Assembly (NCBI GenBank): GCA_905208455.1
Contig: CAJLPK010000001.1
Span: forward strand, 6,209-70,208
Direction: 5' to 3'
DNA from: an uncultured Bacillota bacterium
GTDB taxonomy: Bacteria; Bacillota; Clostridia; Christensenellales; QAND01
DNA: 64,000 nt
A model generated the notes under the pieces. The model made no database searches. It saw only the letters and a list, made by a program, of their open reading frames with translations, and was not told where the DNA came from. Numbering within the stretch: position 1 is the stretch's first letter; each line of letters starts with the position of its first letter. Below are positions 26,398-35,272 of the stretch, in pieces. The position numbers and the translations under genes are program-made.

Positions 26398-26606
26398 AGA
26401 GAAACCTCCTGATTGGTGAAATAAAACTGCACACTTTGAGAGGAACAGGCAGATACATGCCTGTCCCTTTTGTGGAATACTTTAGCACTTTTCCTCTTAT
26501 TTTCCTAGACAAAATTAAAAAAATCCGCTGAAATTAGGGAAAAGACATGGGAAAGCCGCGAAAAAGCCATAAAAAACAGGGAATCTATGAAAGGAAAAAC
26601 ACAGAA

Positions 26607-26635
26607 TACACAGAAACAGAGAAACATGGTATAAT
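26607..26635 (+). promoter_or_regulatory. Putative promoter of the HD-hydrolase operon
   Basis: A perfect TATAAT lies at 26630-26635 with TACACA at 26607-26612 (4 of 6 matches) and a 17-bp spacer. Confidence 0.4.
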
Positions 26636-26674
26636 ATTTGATGATTATAAATTTTAAGGGGGGACCTTGTATAA

Positions 26675-27262
26675 ATGGACGAGGGCAACCGACCACGAGC
26701 GCTTTCGCTGCTCACGGAGCATGTACAGAGTGAGTCTTTGCTAAAGCACGCGTATGCGGTGGAAGCGGCGATGCGGCGTATGGCGCGTTATTTTCATCAA
26801 AACGAGGATTTCTGGGGCGTTGCAGGCTTGCTGCATGACCTGGATTATCAGGAATATCCAGACGAGCACTGTCAGCATGTGGAAGCAATGCTGCGGGAGG
26901 CGGGCTATGGAGATGAGATCGTACGCGCGATTTTAAGCCACGGCTATGGGCTCTGCACGGATGTAGAGCCGCAGACGGAGATGGAGAAATCCTTATATGC
27001 TGTGGACGAATTGACTGGTTTGATTACGGCGGTCGTATTGATGCGGCCTTCCAAATCCATCTTGGACCTGACAGTAAAATCCGTAAAGAAAAAATGGAAA
27101 ACAAAATCCTTTGCAGCGGGCTGTAACCGGGAGATAATCCAGGATGGGGCAGATAGGCTGGCTATGCCTTGGGAAACCTTGACGCTGCTGACCATCGAAG
27201 GGATGCAGGCGGAGGCGAAGGCTTTGGGCCTGGCAGGAACTTTGGAGGAAGAGGCATCATGA
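26675..27262 (+). CDS. HD-domain hydrolase
   Basis: A 195-aa metal-dependent phosphohydrolase-type protein. HD-superfamily residues are LKHAYAVEAAMRR (first His), GLLHDLDYQEYP (His-Asp) and ILSHGYG (third His), followed by KSLYAVDELTGLI, which gives the last Asp. The family usually acts on nucleotides or phosphorylated compounds, but no substrate can be named. AAGGGGGG precedes the ATG. Its stop overlaps the next start as ATGA. Confidence 0.85.
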   Translation: MDEGNRPRALSLLTEHVQSESLLKHAYAVEAAMRRMARYFHQNEDFWGVAGLLHDLDYQEYPDEHCQHVEAMLREAGYGDEIVRAILSHGYGLCTDVEPQTEMEKSLYAVDELTGLITAVVLMRPSKSILDLTVKSVKKKWKTKSFAAGCNREIIQDGADRLAMPWETLTLLTIEGMQAEAKALGLAGTLEEEAS

Positions 27263-27552
27263 TACGATTGACGATCTTGGTTTGCTTTCCGCGGGATGAT
27301 GAGCAAATGCCTGTGGATTGGGAACGGGAAACAAGGGAACTGATCCACCTGCCGGGTGTAGAAGAGGTATTTTGGGGACAGAACTACCAGGGAGAGGCCA
27401 ACTATGACGCAGTCGCGATGATCGACTTTAAGAATGAACGTGCGTATCATAGGGCCCAGGAAAATGAGGAATATCTGGAATGGTTCCGGGAAATCTCAAA
27501 ATCTGAAGGCTTTGCATGCCTTTGCACGGAAATCGAGGAGGAAGAGGCATGA
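27259..27552 (+). CDS. Small protein, possibly a diverged ferredoxin-like (Dabb-type) domain
   Basis: A 97-aa protein beginning MIRLTILVCFPRDD and ending in an acidic tail. Spacing of hydrophobic strands and the central MIDFKNERAYHRAQENEEYL resemble a small alpha-beta barrel like the one in the next gene, but the match is weak. The ATG overlaps the HD gene's stop, and its own stop overlaps the following start, so the three genes are coupled. No function can be assigned. Confidence 0.6.
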   Translation: MIRLTILVCFPRDDEQMPVDWERETRELIHLPGVEEVFWGQNYQGEANYDAVAMIDFKNERAYHRAQENEEYLEWFREISKSEGFACLCTEIEEEEA

Positions 27553-27878
27553 TTCGGCATATTGAGGCGTGGAAGTTTAAGGAATATATAGACGGTACCA
27601 GCGCTATGGAAAACGCGATGGAGCTGAAAAGGCAGCTGGAGTCATTAAGGCGGTATAAGGTGCCGGGGCTGGTATCTATGAATGTGCAGCTGAATTGCCA
27701 AAGAGACGAGATGGAAGAAGCGGCGGAGTCTGCAATTTATGATATTGTCATGGACAGCGTGTTTTCCGATGGGCAGGCGCTGGAAGCATACAAGGAAGAC
27801 CCGGCGCATAAAAAGATTGCAGAGTTTTGCGAATCGGTGCGGCTTTCCCGCGCAGCCGTGGATTTGATTGTGGATTAA
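27549..27878 (+). CDS. Dabb-family (stress-responsive alpha/beta barrel) protein
   Basis: A 109-aa Dabb-type protein. It starts MIRHIEAWKFKE and has VPGLVSMNV, then AIYDIVMDSVFSDGQALEAY and DPAHKKIAEF, the usual Dabb order. Members are dimeric ferredoxin-like barrels, some with enzymatic roles; the role here is unknown. The ATG overlaps the stop of the preceding gene, which may encode a related fold. Confidence 0.8.
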   Translation: MIRHIEAWKFKEYIDGTSAMENAMELKRQLESLRRYKVPGLVSMNVQLNCQRDEMEEAAESAIYDIVMDSVFSDGQALEAYKEDPAHKKIAEFCESVRLSRAAVDLIVD

Positions 27879-27913
27879 AGACGGGAGAATCTTTCACAGG
27901 GAGGCAGCTTCAT

Positions 27914-28426
27914 TTGCAACCCAATATACAAAAACAATCCTTAGGGCGGGACTTTTTGATTTGCTTCGGCGTAAGCGCGGTGGGGTATATCCTGCTGCGT
28001 TTGCCCGTAGGGATCAATGAAATCAGTGTTTCCTTTGGCGTCTGCGCCCTATATTTGGCGGCGTATCTGCTGCCTTGGCCGACGGCTCTTTTATGTACGG
28101 TGTTGCCGGCCGTAGCAGCAGACGCAATCTGGGGCAGTTTTCAACTCATTCCGATGACCTTGGTGGTCACCGCTGCATGCCAACTGTCGCTGTGCTGGAT
28201 GTTCAATCGGTATGTACAAAACAACCTAGGAAGGTTTTTGCTGGCGGCAGGCGTAGGCGGGGTATTTTTCATGGTAGGCACCTTTTTCTATTTTGCCGTA
28301 GCCTATGGCATGCTGGAAGCGCTGCTTTCCATGATCCCCTATTTAGTACAGTGGATCTTTGCATCAGTGCTGGGATATTGGGCCATTGCGCTGTACCGCT
28401 CCAAATTGCTGCCAAAGCTGAAATAA
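27914..28426 (+). CDS. ECF-transporter S-component-like membrane protein
   Basis: A 170-aa membrane protein with about five or six transmembrane segments. The LPVGINEISVSFGVCALYLAAYLLPWPTA... stretch and the small size resemble substrate-binding S components of energy-coupling factor transporters. The vitamin or metal it would bind is not evident, and no riboswitch is seen before it. TTG 27914 is favoured because AGGGAGG lies nine bases upstream. It sits between the Dabb gene and an MBL hydrolase in a forward run. Confidence 0.6.
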   Translation: MQPNIQKQSLGRDFLICFGVSAVGYILLRLPVGINEISVSFGVCALYLAAYLLPWPTALLCTVLPAVAADAIWGSFQLIPMTLVVTAACQLSLCWMFNRYVQNNLGRFLLAAGVGGVFFMVGTFFYFAVAYGMLEALLSMIPYLVQWIFASVLGYWAIALYRSKLLPKLK

Positions 28427-28438
28427 GGAGAATAAGGC

Positions 28439-29164
28439 ATGAGATATCGCTGTTTGGGAAGATATGGGCCATACCCCGCTGCGGGCGGGGCTTCCAGCGG
28501 GCACCTGCTTTATCAAGGAGGAAAGGCGCTGGTGCTGGATATGGGATGCGGCACGCTGCCGCGCCTTCTGTTATCATCGGAGAAAACCGAGATTTGCGGC
28601 GTTGTGCTGACGCACCTTCATCCTGACCATTACAGCGATTTGCTCGTGTATGCGCAATATCTGGCAAAATGCGCGGGACGGCCGATGCCGTTGTTTATGC
28701 CGCGTGCTCCGGAGCGTGTTAGCAGTTTATTGGCGGACATGGGTGTATTTGAGGTGCACTTTACGGATGCGCAGGCAGAGGCGCAGTGCGGTCCGTTTCG
28801 GCTGCGGTTTGCGCCAACGGTGCATCCATTGCCGGGATACGCTGTACGCGTGGATGGAGATTCGTCGCTGGCCTACACGGGAGACAGCCTTGTTACGCAT
28901 GCGCTGACGGCTTGGGCCGATCAGGCAGACGTATTGCTTTGTGATGCTCCCTTTACCAAGCGCACAGTGCCCAGCCCTTCTCCGCATATGACGGCGGAAC
29001 AGGCGGCGGAACTGGCAAAAGCTGCGCATGTGGGGGCTTTGTGGCTTTCGCATCTTGTGCCGGGTAGTGATGAGCAAGCAGTGCTGCGCGCAGCCCGCGG
29101 GATATTTCAGCAAAGCTGCTTGGTGGAGGAAATGGCGGATAGAATCGTTCAAGGCTCGGCCTAA
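28439..29164 (+). CDS. MBL-fold metallohydrolase (RNase Z-like)
   Basis: A 241-aa metallo-beta-lactamase-fold hydrolase. The zinc motif THLHPDHYSDL is intact (HxHxDH), followed by VHPLPGYAVRV, AYTGDS (metal-bridging Asp) and LSHLVPGSD (last His). The layout is close to RNase Z-like and phosphodiesterase-type members rather than to beta-lactamases. AAGGAGAATAAGGC precedes the ATG. It lies 12 bp before the comEC gene. Confidence 0.85.
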   Translation: MRYRCLGRYGPYPAAGGASSGHLLYQGGKALVLDMGCGTLPRLLLSSEKTEICGVVLTHLHPDHYSDLLVYAQYLAKCAGRPMPLFMPRAPERVSSLLADMGVFEVHFTDAQAEAQCGPFRLRFAPTVHPLPGYAVRVDGDSSLAYTGDSLVTHALTAWADQADVLLCDAPFTKRTVPSPSPHMTAEQAAELAKAAHVGALWLSHLVPGSDEQAVLRAARGIFQQSCLVEEMADRIVQGSA

Positions 29165-29176
29165 GGGGGAAACAAG

Positions 29177-30703
29177 ATGGAGGAAAGAGCAGGACGCGGG
29201 CTAACGGGCTACCGTTTATGGAATGTGCGGCCGCTTTGTCTTGCTGTCTTGGGCCTATCTATCGGCATTGCGCTGTGTTTTTATGTACGCCCTAATGCTG
29301 GGCTTTGTGTGGCCGTTTGTTTGGGTTTCGGTGTATGTATGCTGTGGCTCGCCCGTACCGGGCGCCGCGGCTTTTTTGTTATGCTGGTATTGATGATGAT
29401 TGGCATCGGATGGGGCCGGGCCTCCTTTTCCCTGCAGCGGATCACGGCTTGGCCGGAAGAAGGCAGGATTCAAGGGGATATCCATGAGATCCAAGAACAA
29501 GAAGGCGTGTATACGATCCTGCTGGACGATGTTGTTTTGAACGGCGTACAGACAAAAGAACAGCTCCGGGTCCGTACAAAGTCAGATACCATGCAGTATG
29601 CCAGGCCCGGTGATGTGTTTGAAGGGTACGCCTTTTCCATTTGGGCGCCGGAGATGGATTCCGTATGGGACAGGGCCCAGCGTTATGCCAACCATTGGGA
29701 CAAGCTGGCATGGGTGGGGGAAACAGAGGTAAAAATCACGCAAACGGAATTTCGTTTGCGCTTTGTGCCGGCCAGAATACGCGACATGGTGGCGGATCGT
29801 ATAGATACGCTGTTTGGACGGGCAGCGCCTACTGTAAAAGGCATGGTGCTGGGAGATAAAACGGATCTAAGCGATGAACAGAAAACAGGATACGAAAGGG
29901 CGGGGATTTCGCACATCTTAGCGGTATCCGGCCTGCATGTAGGCTTTCTGGGCGTCATGGTTTCCAATTTGCTGCGGAGGAGCAGGCTGGGCAGAAGGAC
30001 GCAGACAGCTTCCTTGCTGTGCTTCGTTTGGGGCTACTGTGCTGTGGTAGGCTTTCCAGCATCAGCAGTGCGCGCCACTGTGATGGTAAGCGTCCGCCAA
30101 TGCAACCTGGCATGCGGCAGGCGTACGGATTTATTGGAGAATCTGTGCCTTGCGGCCTTGCTTATTTTGCTATGGAACCCGTTGCAGCTGCTGATGCCGG
30201 GATTTCAGCTTTCTTTTGCAGCAGTGTGGGGCATTGCAACCGTTTCGGCTGCGCTGGCCCGTTGGAAGCCGGGCATGGGGTGGCTGGGACGGAGTTTATC
30301 CACCTCCTTAGGCGCACAGCTGGGGATCTGGCCCATTTCCCTGTATTTCTTTGAGGGCATTTCTGTGGTTTCCTTTTTGGCCAACCTGTTCGTTATACCG
30401 CTGGCCAGCCTCATAACATCCAGCGCTTTTGCCATCTTGCTTTGCTCGCTGGGGCTGCCGGGGTTGGCGGCCGGGCTCTCCAAGGCTGCCGCCGGCCTAG
30501 TATTGCTGATGAACTACGGAGCGGCGTGGACGGCGCGTATCCCCGGCGCATTGCTCACGATGCCAGCCTGGCCTGTATCGGCCACGCTGCTGTTTTTGGC
30601 AAGCCTGTTCTTTCTATCGCCTTATTGTTTGTGGAAGACAAAAGATCGGTGGACGGTCGCAGGATTGTGCTGGCTGGTTGCGCTGCTGCTCGCCTTGGTC
30701 TAA
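29177..30703 (+). CDS. comEC: ComEC/Rec2-family DNA-uptake membrane protein, short form
   Basis: A 508-aa polytopic membrane protein with an N-terminal DUF4131-like region (about 1-200) and the competence domain (about 215-500), marked by GMVLGDKTDLSDEQK, ISHILAVSGLHVGFLG and LLMPGFQLSFAAVWG. ComEC forms the channel for single-stranded DNA entry in natural transformation. Typical Firmicute ComEC is about 750 aa and ends in an MBL nuclease-like domain; that domain is absent here. The preceding gene encodes a separate MBL protein, but of RNase Z type. comEC-holA-rpsT adjacency is common in Firmicutes. Confidence 0.9.
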   Translation: MEERAGRGLTGYRLWNVRPLCLAVLGLSIGIALCFYVRPNAGLCVAVCLGFGVCMLWLARTGRRGFFVMLVLMMIGIGWGRASFSLQRITAWPEEGRIQGDIHEIQEQEGVYTILLDDVVLNGVQTKEQLRVRTKSDTMQYARPGDVFEGYAFSIWAPEMDSVWDRAQRYANHWDKLAWVGETEVKITQTEFRLRFVPARIRDMVADRIDTLFGRAAPTVKGMVLGDKTDLSDEQKTGYERAGISHILAVSGLHVGFLGVMVSNLLRRSRLGRRTQTASLLCFVWGYCAVVGFPASAVRATVMVSVRQCNLACGRRTDLLENLCLAALLILLWNPLQLLMPGFQLSFAAVWGIATVSAALARWKPGMGWLGRSLSTSLGAQLGIWPISLYFFEGISVVSFLANLFVIPLASLITSSAFAILLCSLGLPGLAAGLSKAAAGLVLLMNYGAAWTARIPGALLTMPAWPVSATLLFLASLFFLSPYCLWKTKDRWTVAGLCWLVALLLALV

Positions 30704-30727
30704 AATGAAAAGAACGGAGGGAAGGCA

Positions 30728-31741
30728 TTGGAATATAGACAGCTGAAAAAACAAATACAGCAAAAGCAATTTTTATCCTGTTACGTTCTGTTTGGCGTGG
30801 AGCAGTTTGTCAAAATGCGTACGCTGGAAAAGCTGTGCCAGGCTGCGCTGGAGGAAGGGGACCCAGGCTGGAACCAGACGGTGTTGGATGAAAAGGCATC
30901 GGCAGAGGATATTTTTGCCGCCTGCCAGACCCTGCCCATGTTTGCGCCGCATCGGGTCGTCATCGTAAAGGAATGTCCTTTACTAAAGCAGGGCGGCGGT
31001 ACAGCCGGGGAGGAAACCATGCTTTCCTTAATTGAAACGCTGCCCCCGGAAACGATTCTTGTATTCGTGCTGGAGGGCAAGCCGGACGGCCGGAGAAAGC
31101 TGACGGCTGCGATGAAGAAAAGAGATGCCATGGTGGAGTTTGCCACGATGACAGAGCATGAGATTTTTGCCTGGCTCAAGGCCTATGCAGCGCAGCGGGG
31201 CAAGGCGGTAGAGCCGCAGGCGCTGGAAACGCTGCTCCAGCGGGTAGGCACGGACATGCAGACGATTGCAACGGAGATGGAAAAAATCTGCTGTTATGCA
31301 GAGCAAAGCGACCAGATTACTAGAAAAGATGTATTGGCCGTTAGCAGCCAGACGCTGGAGGCCAATGCGTTTGAGGTTGTGGACCTGCTCGCGGCGGGCA
31401 GGCGCCAGCAGGCGGCAGAGCAAATTGATTTATTGCTGAGAGAAGGGCATTCCATCCAAATGTTTATGGGTGCAGTAGCGTACCGGCTTCGCCAGCTTTT
31501 GGCTGCCCGCCAGGGCTGGGAGGAAGGCAAAAGCGTGCAGGCCGCCGCTGCAAAGGTGCAAGGCCCGCGCTTTGCGGCCCAGCGCACGGCAAAGCAGGCA
31601 AAGGCAATGCGTACAGAGCATTTAAGGCAAGGCTTGGCGGCATTGACGGAGGCGGACTATGCCATTAAGAGCGGACAAATGAAAGATGACCGGGCCGCGC
31701 TGGAAACAGCGCTTTGGCAGGCGTTTCCCACAAAAAAATAA
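30728..31741 (+). CDS. holA: DNA polymerase III delta subunit
   Basis: A 337-aa clamp-loader delta subunit. It starts EYRQLKKQIQQ and shows the HolA pattern: YVLFGVEQFVKMRTLEKL, then LPMFAPHRVVIVKEC, LVFVLEGKPDGRRKL and a C-terminal helical bundle with YRLRQLLAARQG. It opens the beta clamp for loading. The start is TTG at 30728 with a GGAGGGAAGG site. It follows comEC by 24 bp. Confidence 0.93.
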   Translation: MEYRQLKKQIQQKQFLSCYVLFGVEQFVKMRTLEKLCQAALEEGDPGWNQTVLDEKASAEDIFAACQTLPMFAPHRVVIVKECPLLKQGGGTAGEETMLSLIETLPPETILVFVLEGKPDGRRKLTAAMKKRDAMVEFATMTEHEIFAWLKAYAAQRGKAVEPQALETLLQRVGTDMQTIATEMEKICCYAEQSDQITRKDVLAVSSQTLEANAFEVVDLLAAGRRQQAAEQIDLLLREGHSIQMFMGAVAYRLRQLLAARQGWEEGKSVQAAAAKVQGPRFAAQRTAKQAKAMRTEHLRQGLAALTEADYAIKSGQMKDDRAALETALWQAFPTKK

Positions 31742-31742
31742 A

Positions 31743-31775
31743 AAAAGAACCGATGATTGATCATCGGTTTTTTTA
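31743..31775. terminator. Bidirectional terminator between holA and rpsT
   Basis: AACCGATGAT pairs with ATCATCGGTT, with A and T tracts on each side; it serves both converging genes. Confidence 0.85.
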
Positions 31776-31786
31776 TTGTTATGCAT

Positions 31787-32050
31787 TTAAGCATTCTGCT
31801 TTGCCATCACCGCGGCCAGCTGGGCCTTTTTACGGTTGGAGGCATTTTTATGGATCACACCCTTGGAGGCTGCTTTGTCCACCATGCTTACCGTTTCACG
31901 GTACACGGCCTGCAAATCAGAATCCCCTGCGGCAACAGCAGCATCAAATTTCTTCAAAGAAGTCTTCAAACGAGATTTGATCATGCGATTGCGGCCGGCT
32001 CGTCTTTCTTCAACTTTCACACGCTTCATCGCCGATTTAATGTTAGGCAT
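31787..32050 (-). CDS. rpsT: 30S ribosomal protein S20
   Basis: An 87-aa basic ribosomal protein that binds 16S rRNA early in 30S assembly. MPNIKSAMKRVKV at the start, RNRMIKSRLKT, and the ending KGVIHKNASNRKKAQL are characteristic. It is alone on the minus strand, opposite holA and gpr. GGGGAGGTGAAGG precedes the ATG. Confidence 0.97.
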   Translation of the reverse strand: MPNIKSAMKRVKVEERRAGRNRMIKSRLKTSLKKFDAAVAAGDSDLQAVYRETVSMVDKAASKGVIHKNASNRKKAQLAAVMAKQNA

Positions 32051-32189
32051 ATTCCTTCACCTCCCCGGGGGATAAACTTGACTTTGAGTATTGTACCATG
32101 GGATGGGCCGCTTTGCAAGCAAAAAAACCAGCAAAACTGCATACTTCCTTTGTTTTGGCAGAGGATAGAAAGAAAAGGAGGCAAGGATT

Positions 32190-33032
32190 TTGCAGAGATA
32201 TTCGGATTTGGTACTGGAAAGCTGTATGGCGGCAGGGACGCTGCCGGGCGGCGTCGTGGTAGAGGAGCAGACGGAAGAGGAAGTGGAAATTTCTATTGTA
32301 CGCATCACGGATGAGGAAGGGGAAAAAGCGGTGGGAAAGCCCAAAGGCACGTATGTCACCCTGACGGCGCCGCATATGGCAGGCAGCGACCCGGAGATCG
32401 ATAGGCGGTGCGCCAAGGCGCTGGCAAAGCAGATACGTGCTATGATGCCGAAAAGGAATAAACAATGCCCTGTTTTGCTGGTGGGGCTGGGCAACCGATC
32501 CATGACGCCGGACAGCCTGGGCCCGCGGACGCTGGATCATGTGATGGTGACAAGGCACCTGTTTTCCTTATGGCCGGAGGATCTGCAAAAGGCAGGCAAT
32601 GTTTGTGCGGTATCGCCCGGCGTTTTGGGGGAAACCGGCATTGAAAGCGGCGAAGCCGTGCTTGGCATCGTACAGCAGGTAAAGCCGGCCCTGGTCATTG
32701 CGGTGGATACCTTGGCGGCAGGCGACCCGGCCCGGATGGCGACTACGGTACAGCTGGGTGATACCGGCATTGCGCCGGGAGGAGGGGTCGGCAACCGGCG
32801 GTTGGCGCTGGATGAAAGGACGCTGGGTGTGCCGGTGCTGGCCTTGGGCATACCGCTGGTGGTACGCGCAGATACATTGTTTGAAGGAAGGCCGCAAGGG
32901 CTGATCGTAACGCCGAAGGATATTGACGGCCTTGTGAAAGCAAGCGCTGTATTGTTGTCCAGAGCGCTCAACCAGGCGCTGCATCCCAGGCTGCCCAAGG
33001 AGATGAAAGAACTTTTGGCCTCTCAATCATAG
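32190..33032 (+). CDS. gpr: Spore germination protease GPR
   Basis: A 280-aa aspartic-type endopeptidase that degrades small acid-soluble spore proteins at germination. Family signatures are KGTYVTLTAP, VLLVGLGNRSMTPDSLGP, VMVTRHLF and SPGVLGETGIES, then VDTLAAGDPARMATTVQLGD. It is shorter than the B. subtilis enzyme (about 370 aa) at both ends. The start is TTG with AAAGGAGG eight bases before. It stands directly before spoIIP, the usual order in spore formers. Confidence 0.95.
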   Translation: MQRYSDLVLESCMAAGTLPGGVVVEEQTEEEVEISIVRITDEEGEKAVGKPKGTYVTLTAPHMAGSDPEIDRRCAKALAKQIRAMMPKRNKQCPVLLVGLGNRSMTPDSLGPRTLDHVMVTRHLFSLWPEDLQKAGNVCAVSPGVLGETGIESGEAVLGIVQQVKPALVIAVDTLAAGDPARMATTVQLGDTGIAPGGGVGNRRLALDERTLGVPVLALGIPLVVRADTLFEGRPQGLIVTPKDIDGLVKASAVLLSRALNQALHPRLPKEMKELLASQS

Positions 33033-33078
33033 ACAACCATTGATGACGCATACCTTATGGGGAAAGGGGTGCGTATAA

Positions 33079-34113
33079 ATGCGGGGCCGGATGGTAACTA
33101 GAATCAGTCTGAAAAGAAAGAAAAAGCGCCATATACAGGCAGGACGTTTGTGTGCGGGCCTAGTGCTGCTGGCTTTACTGGGGTTTGCTTATGCCAAAAA
33201 TGCTGCCGGGAAGGGGCTGACAGAACGCCTTATGGGCATGGAGATGGCCTTGCTGACAGGGGGAGAAACCATGACGGCGGCATTTGAAGAGGATGAGCCG
33301 TGGGCGCTGGAGGAGAATGAGGACACAGCGGCCAATGCAGAGCCCGTAGATACGGAAGAGCCTGCGTCTGTGACGGCTGCCAATGCAGAGGTAGCGCTTG
33401 GCACAAAGGTTACAACGCTGATGCCGCCGGAGGGGATCCAGCCACGTATCATTTTATATAGCACGCATTCCAATGAATCCTTCCGAAAGGTGGAGGGAGA
33501 CAATTACGAAGAATCCAGCCAATGGCGTACCCTGAACAGTGGTTATAACATTCAGAAAATTGCGCAGAATTTGGCCTACCTTCTGTGCAATGAATACCAT
33601 CTTCCTGTTATGTTTGACAGCACGGACCATGAATTGGGAAAATACTATACGACCTCCTATAACCGCTCGCTGGAGACAATGAAAAAGGATAAGGAAAAAT
33701 ACCCGGTGGACCTGTTTATCGATGTGCATAGGGACGGCACAGGCTCTTCCGGGATCGGCGATGTAGTGACAGTAGATGGAAAGCCCTGCGCAAAGGTGAT
33801 GTTTGTCATTGGTACGGGCGAGGGAAAGACCGGCGAAGGATTTAAGGAACGGCCTAAGGATTGGGAAGCAAATAAAAGGCTGGCAGACGCAATCATTGCA
33901 GAACTGAATACCTATGCGGAAGGACTGGGCAAGACGACAAGAGTAAAAACAGGGCGGTATAATCAGCATATGGCAGAAAACTGTATTTTGATTGAAATAG
34001 GCCACAACCAGAATACCCTGGAGGAGGTCATGAATACGGTACCGTATATTGCCAAGGCGATGAATACGGTTTTTACCCGTGACCTTGACATCCAGCCATA
34101 CTCCGTGCCATGA
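33079..34113 (+). CDS. spoIIP: Stage II sporulation protein P (cell wall amidase)
   Basis: A 344-aa SpoIIP, the amidase that with SpoIID thins septal peptidoglycan so the mother cell can engulf the forespore. A basic N-terminus and one transmembrane segment (about 22-41) anchor it; a Glu/Asp-rich linker follows. The zinc amidase domain has YSTHSNESF, FIDVHRDG and EIGHNQNTLEE. AAAGGGG precedes the ATG; an in-frame ATG at 33094 is possible. It would be expressed from a sporulation sigma factor, not verified here. Confidence 0.95.
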   Translation: MRGRMVTRISLKRKKKRHIQAGRLCAGLVLLALLGFAYAKNAAGKGLTERLMGMEMALLTGGETMTAAFEEDEPWALEENEDTAANAEPVDTEEPASVTAANAEVALGTKVTTLMPPEGIQPRIILYSTHSNESFRKVEGDNYEESSQWRTLNSGYNIQKIAQNLAYLLCNEYHLPVMFDSTDHELGKYYTTSYNRSLETMKKDKEKYPVDLFIDVHRDGTGSSGIGDVVTVDGKPCAKVMFVIGTGEGKTGEGFKERPKDWEANKRLADAIIAELNTYAEGLGKTTRVKTGRYNQHMAENCILIEIGHNQNTLEEVMNTVPYIAKAMNTVFTRDLDIQPYSVP

Positions 34114-34150
34114 TAAAAGGCGAAATCAAACGAAGAGCGTGGGGAAAGGG

Positions 34151-34930
34151 ATGGACAAAACAGCACCGGTAGGGGTATTTGATTCCGGCATGGGCGGCCT
34201 GGGAACGCTAAAGGCCCTGAAAAATCAGCTGCCGCATGAAGATTTTGTGTTTTACGGGGACAATGCCAATGCCCCCTATGGCACAAAAGAAACGGAGCGT
34301 ATCCGTGCATTGAGCTTTGCATGTACTGATTTCCTGCTTGCCAAAGGCTGCAAGACCATTGTCATCGCATGCAATACAGCATCCTCCGCAGCCAAAGAAG
34401 AGCTGCGAAGGGCATACGATGTGCCGTTTGTGGCGATGGAGCCGGCCATTGCACCGGCAGGCCGGGCTCGGAAAGACGGATGGGTTTTGGTCATGGCGAC
34501 GCCAGCTACGCTGCGCCAGCCGTTGTTTGTATACAGAGTAAATAAATGCGGGCTGGAGGGGCATGTGCTGCCGGTACCATGCCCAAAGCTGGTAGAGCTG
34601 ACAGAACGGGGCGCTTTGTTGGGAGAAGAAACCTATCAGGCCATAGAGGAGGCGTTTTTGCCGCACCGGGATAAACAAGTAGACGCCATCGTATTGGGGT
34701 GTACGCATTTTATCCATGCCAAACGCCAGATACGCCAATGTGCGGATACGATCTGGCCGGGGGTTCCCTTAATGGATGGGAACCAGGGCACGGCGGTGCA
34801 GCTTGAAAGGATTCTCAATCAATACGATATGCGTAACGAGCAGACGGGGCCAGGAAGAATAGAGCTATGCACATCGGGCGATCCGAAGGTTTATCTGCCG
34901 TTGTTTGAGATTTTGATGCAGCAGGCATAA
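34151..34930 (+). CDS. murI: Glutamate racemase
   Basis: A 259-aa enzyme that makes D-glutamate for peptidoglycan. VFDSGMGGLGTLKAL, YGDNANAPYG, IACNTASSAAKEE (catalytic Cys) and LGCTHF (second catalytic Cys) are all present. ATG 34151 is taken as the start; the GGGGAAAGGG site is very close to it, and a GTG at 34139 is the alternative. It ends at a strong terminator. Confidence 0.94.
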   Translation: MDKTAPVGVFDSGMGGLGTLKALKNQLPHEDFVFYGDNANAPYGTKETERIRALSFACTDFLLAKGCKTIVIACNTASSAAKEELRRAYDVPFVAMEPAIAPAGRARKDGWVLVMATPATLRQPLFVYRVNKCGLEGHVLPVPCPKLVELTERGALLGEETYQAIEEAFLPHRDKQVDAIVLGCTHFIHAKRQIRQCADTIWPGVPLMDGNQGTAVQLERILNQYDMRNEQTGPGRIELCTSGDPKVYLPLFEILMQQA

Positions 34931-34940
34931 GCATGATGAG

Positions 34941-34968
34941 AACAGAGCTTTTCGGCTCTGTTTTTTTA
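34941..34968 (+). terminator. Terminator after murI
   Basis: CAGAGC pairs with GCTCTG around TTTTCG, followed by seven T. Confidence 0.8.
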
Positions 34969-35121
34969 TACGGCTCTTGAGGGCGATGCTTGGGCGCGGC
35001 GCTGCAAAAGGAAAAGGGAACAGTCTCTTTTGATTTATCGAACCATAAAAATTAGAAAAAGCACCCGCTGCATATTTTGGAAAGAGAAATGAAAAAGTGT
35101 ATGAAATTACGAAAAAAAACT

Positions 35122-35149
35122 TTGCTAAGTAGAAAAATTCTGCTAGTAT
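35122..35149 (+). promoter_or_regulatory. Putative promoter of the EF-G-like gene
   Basis: TTGCTA (35122-35127) and TAGTAT (35144-35149) with a 16-bp spacer lie in the 300-bp gene-free stretch before 35273. The rest of the stretch is AT-rich leader with no riboswitch or ORF that I recognise. Confidence 0.35.
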
Positions 35150-35272
35150 AACAATAAAGGAACAAAAATGATTGTTACATACATAAAATATTTTATATAA
35201 CCGAATAGAACCTTCAGGTTTGCAGTGTAAGGCACTGTGTTTGGCAATCTTGTATAAAAGGGAGGACTGGAA

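Noticed and set aside
28439..29164. The missing MBL domain of ComEC encoded separately
   Set aside because: The protein is RNase Z-like in motif layout and lies upstream of comEC, so it is probably an unrelated hydrolase.
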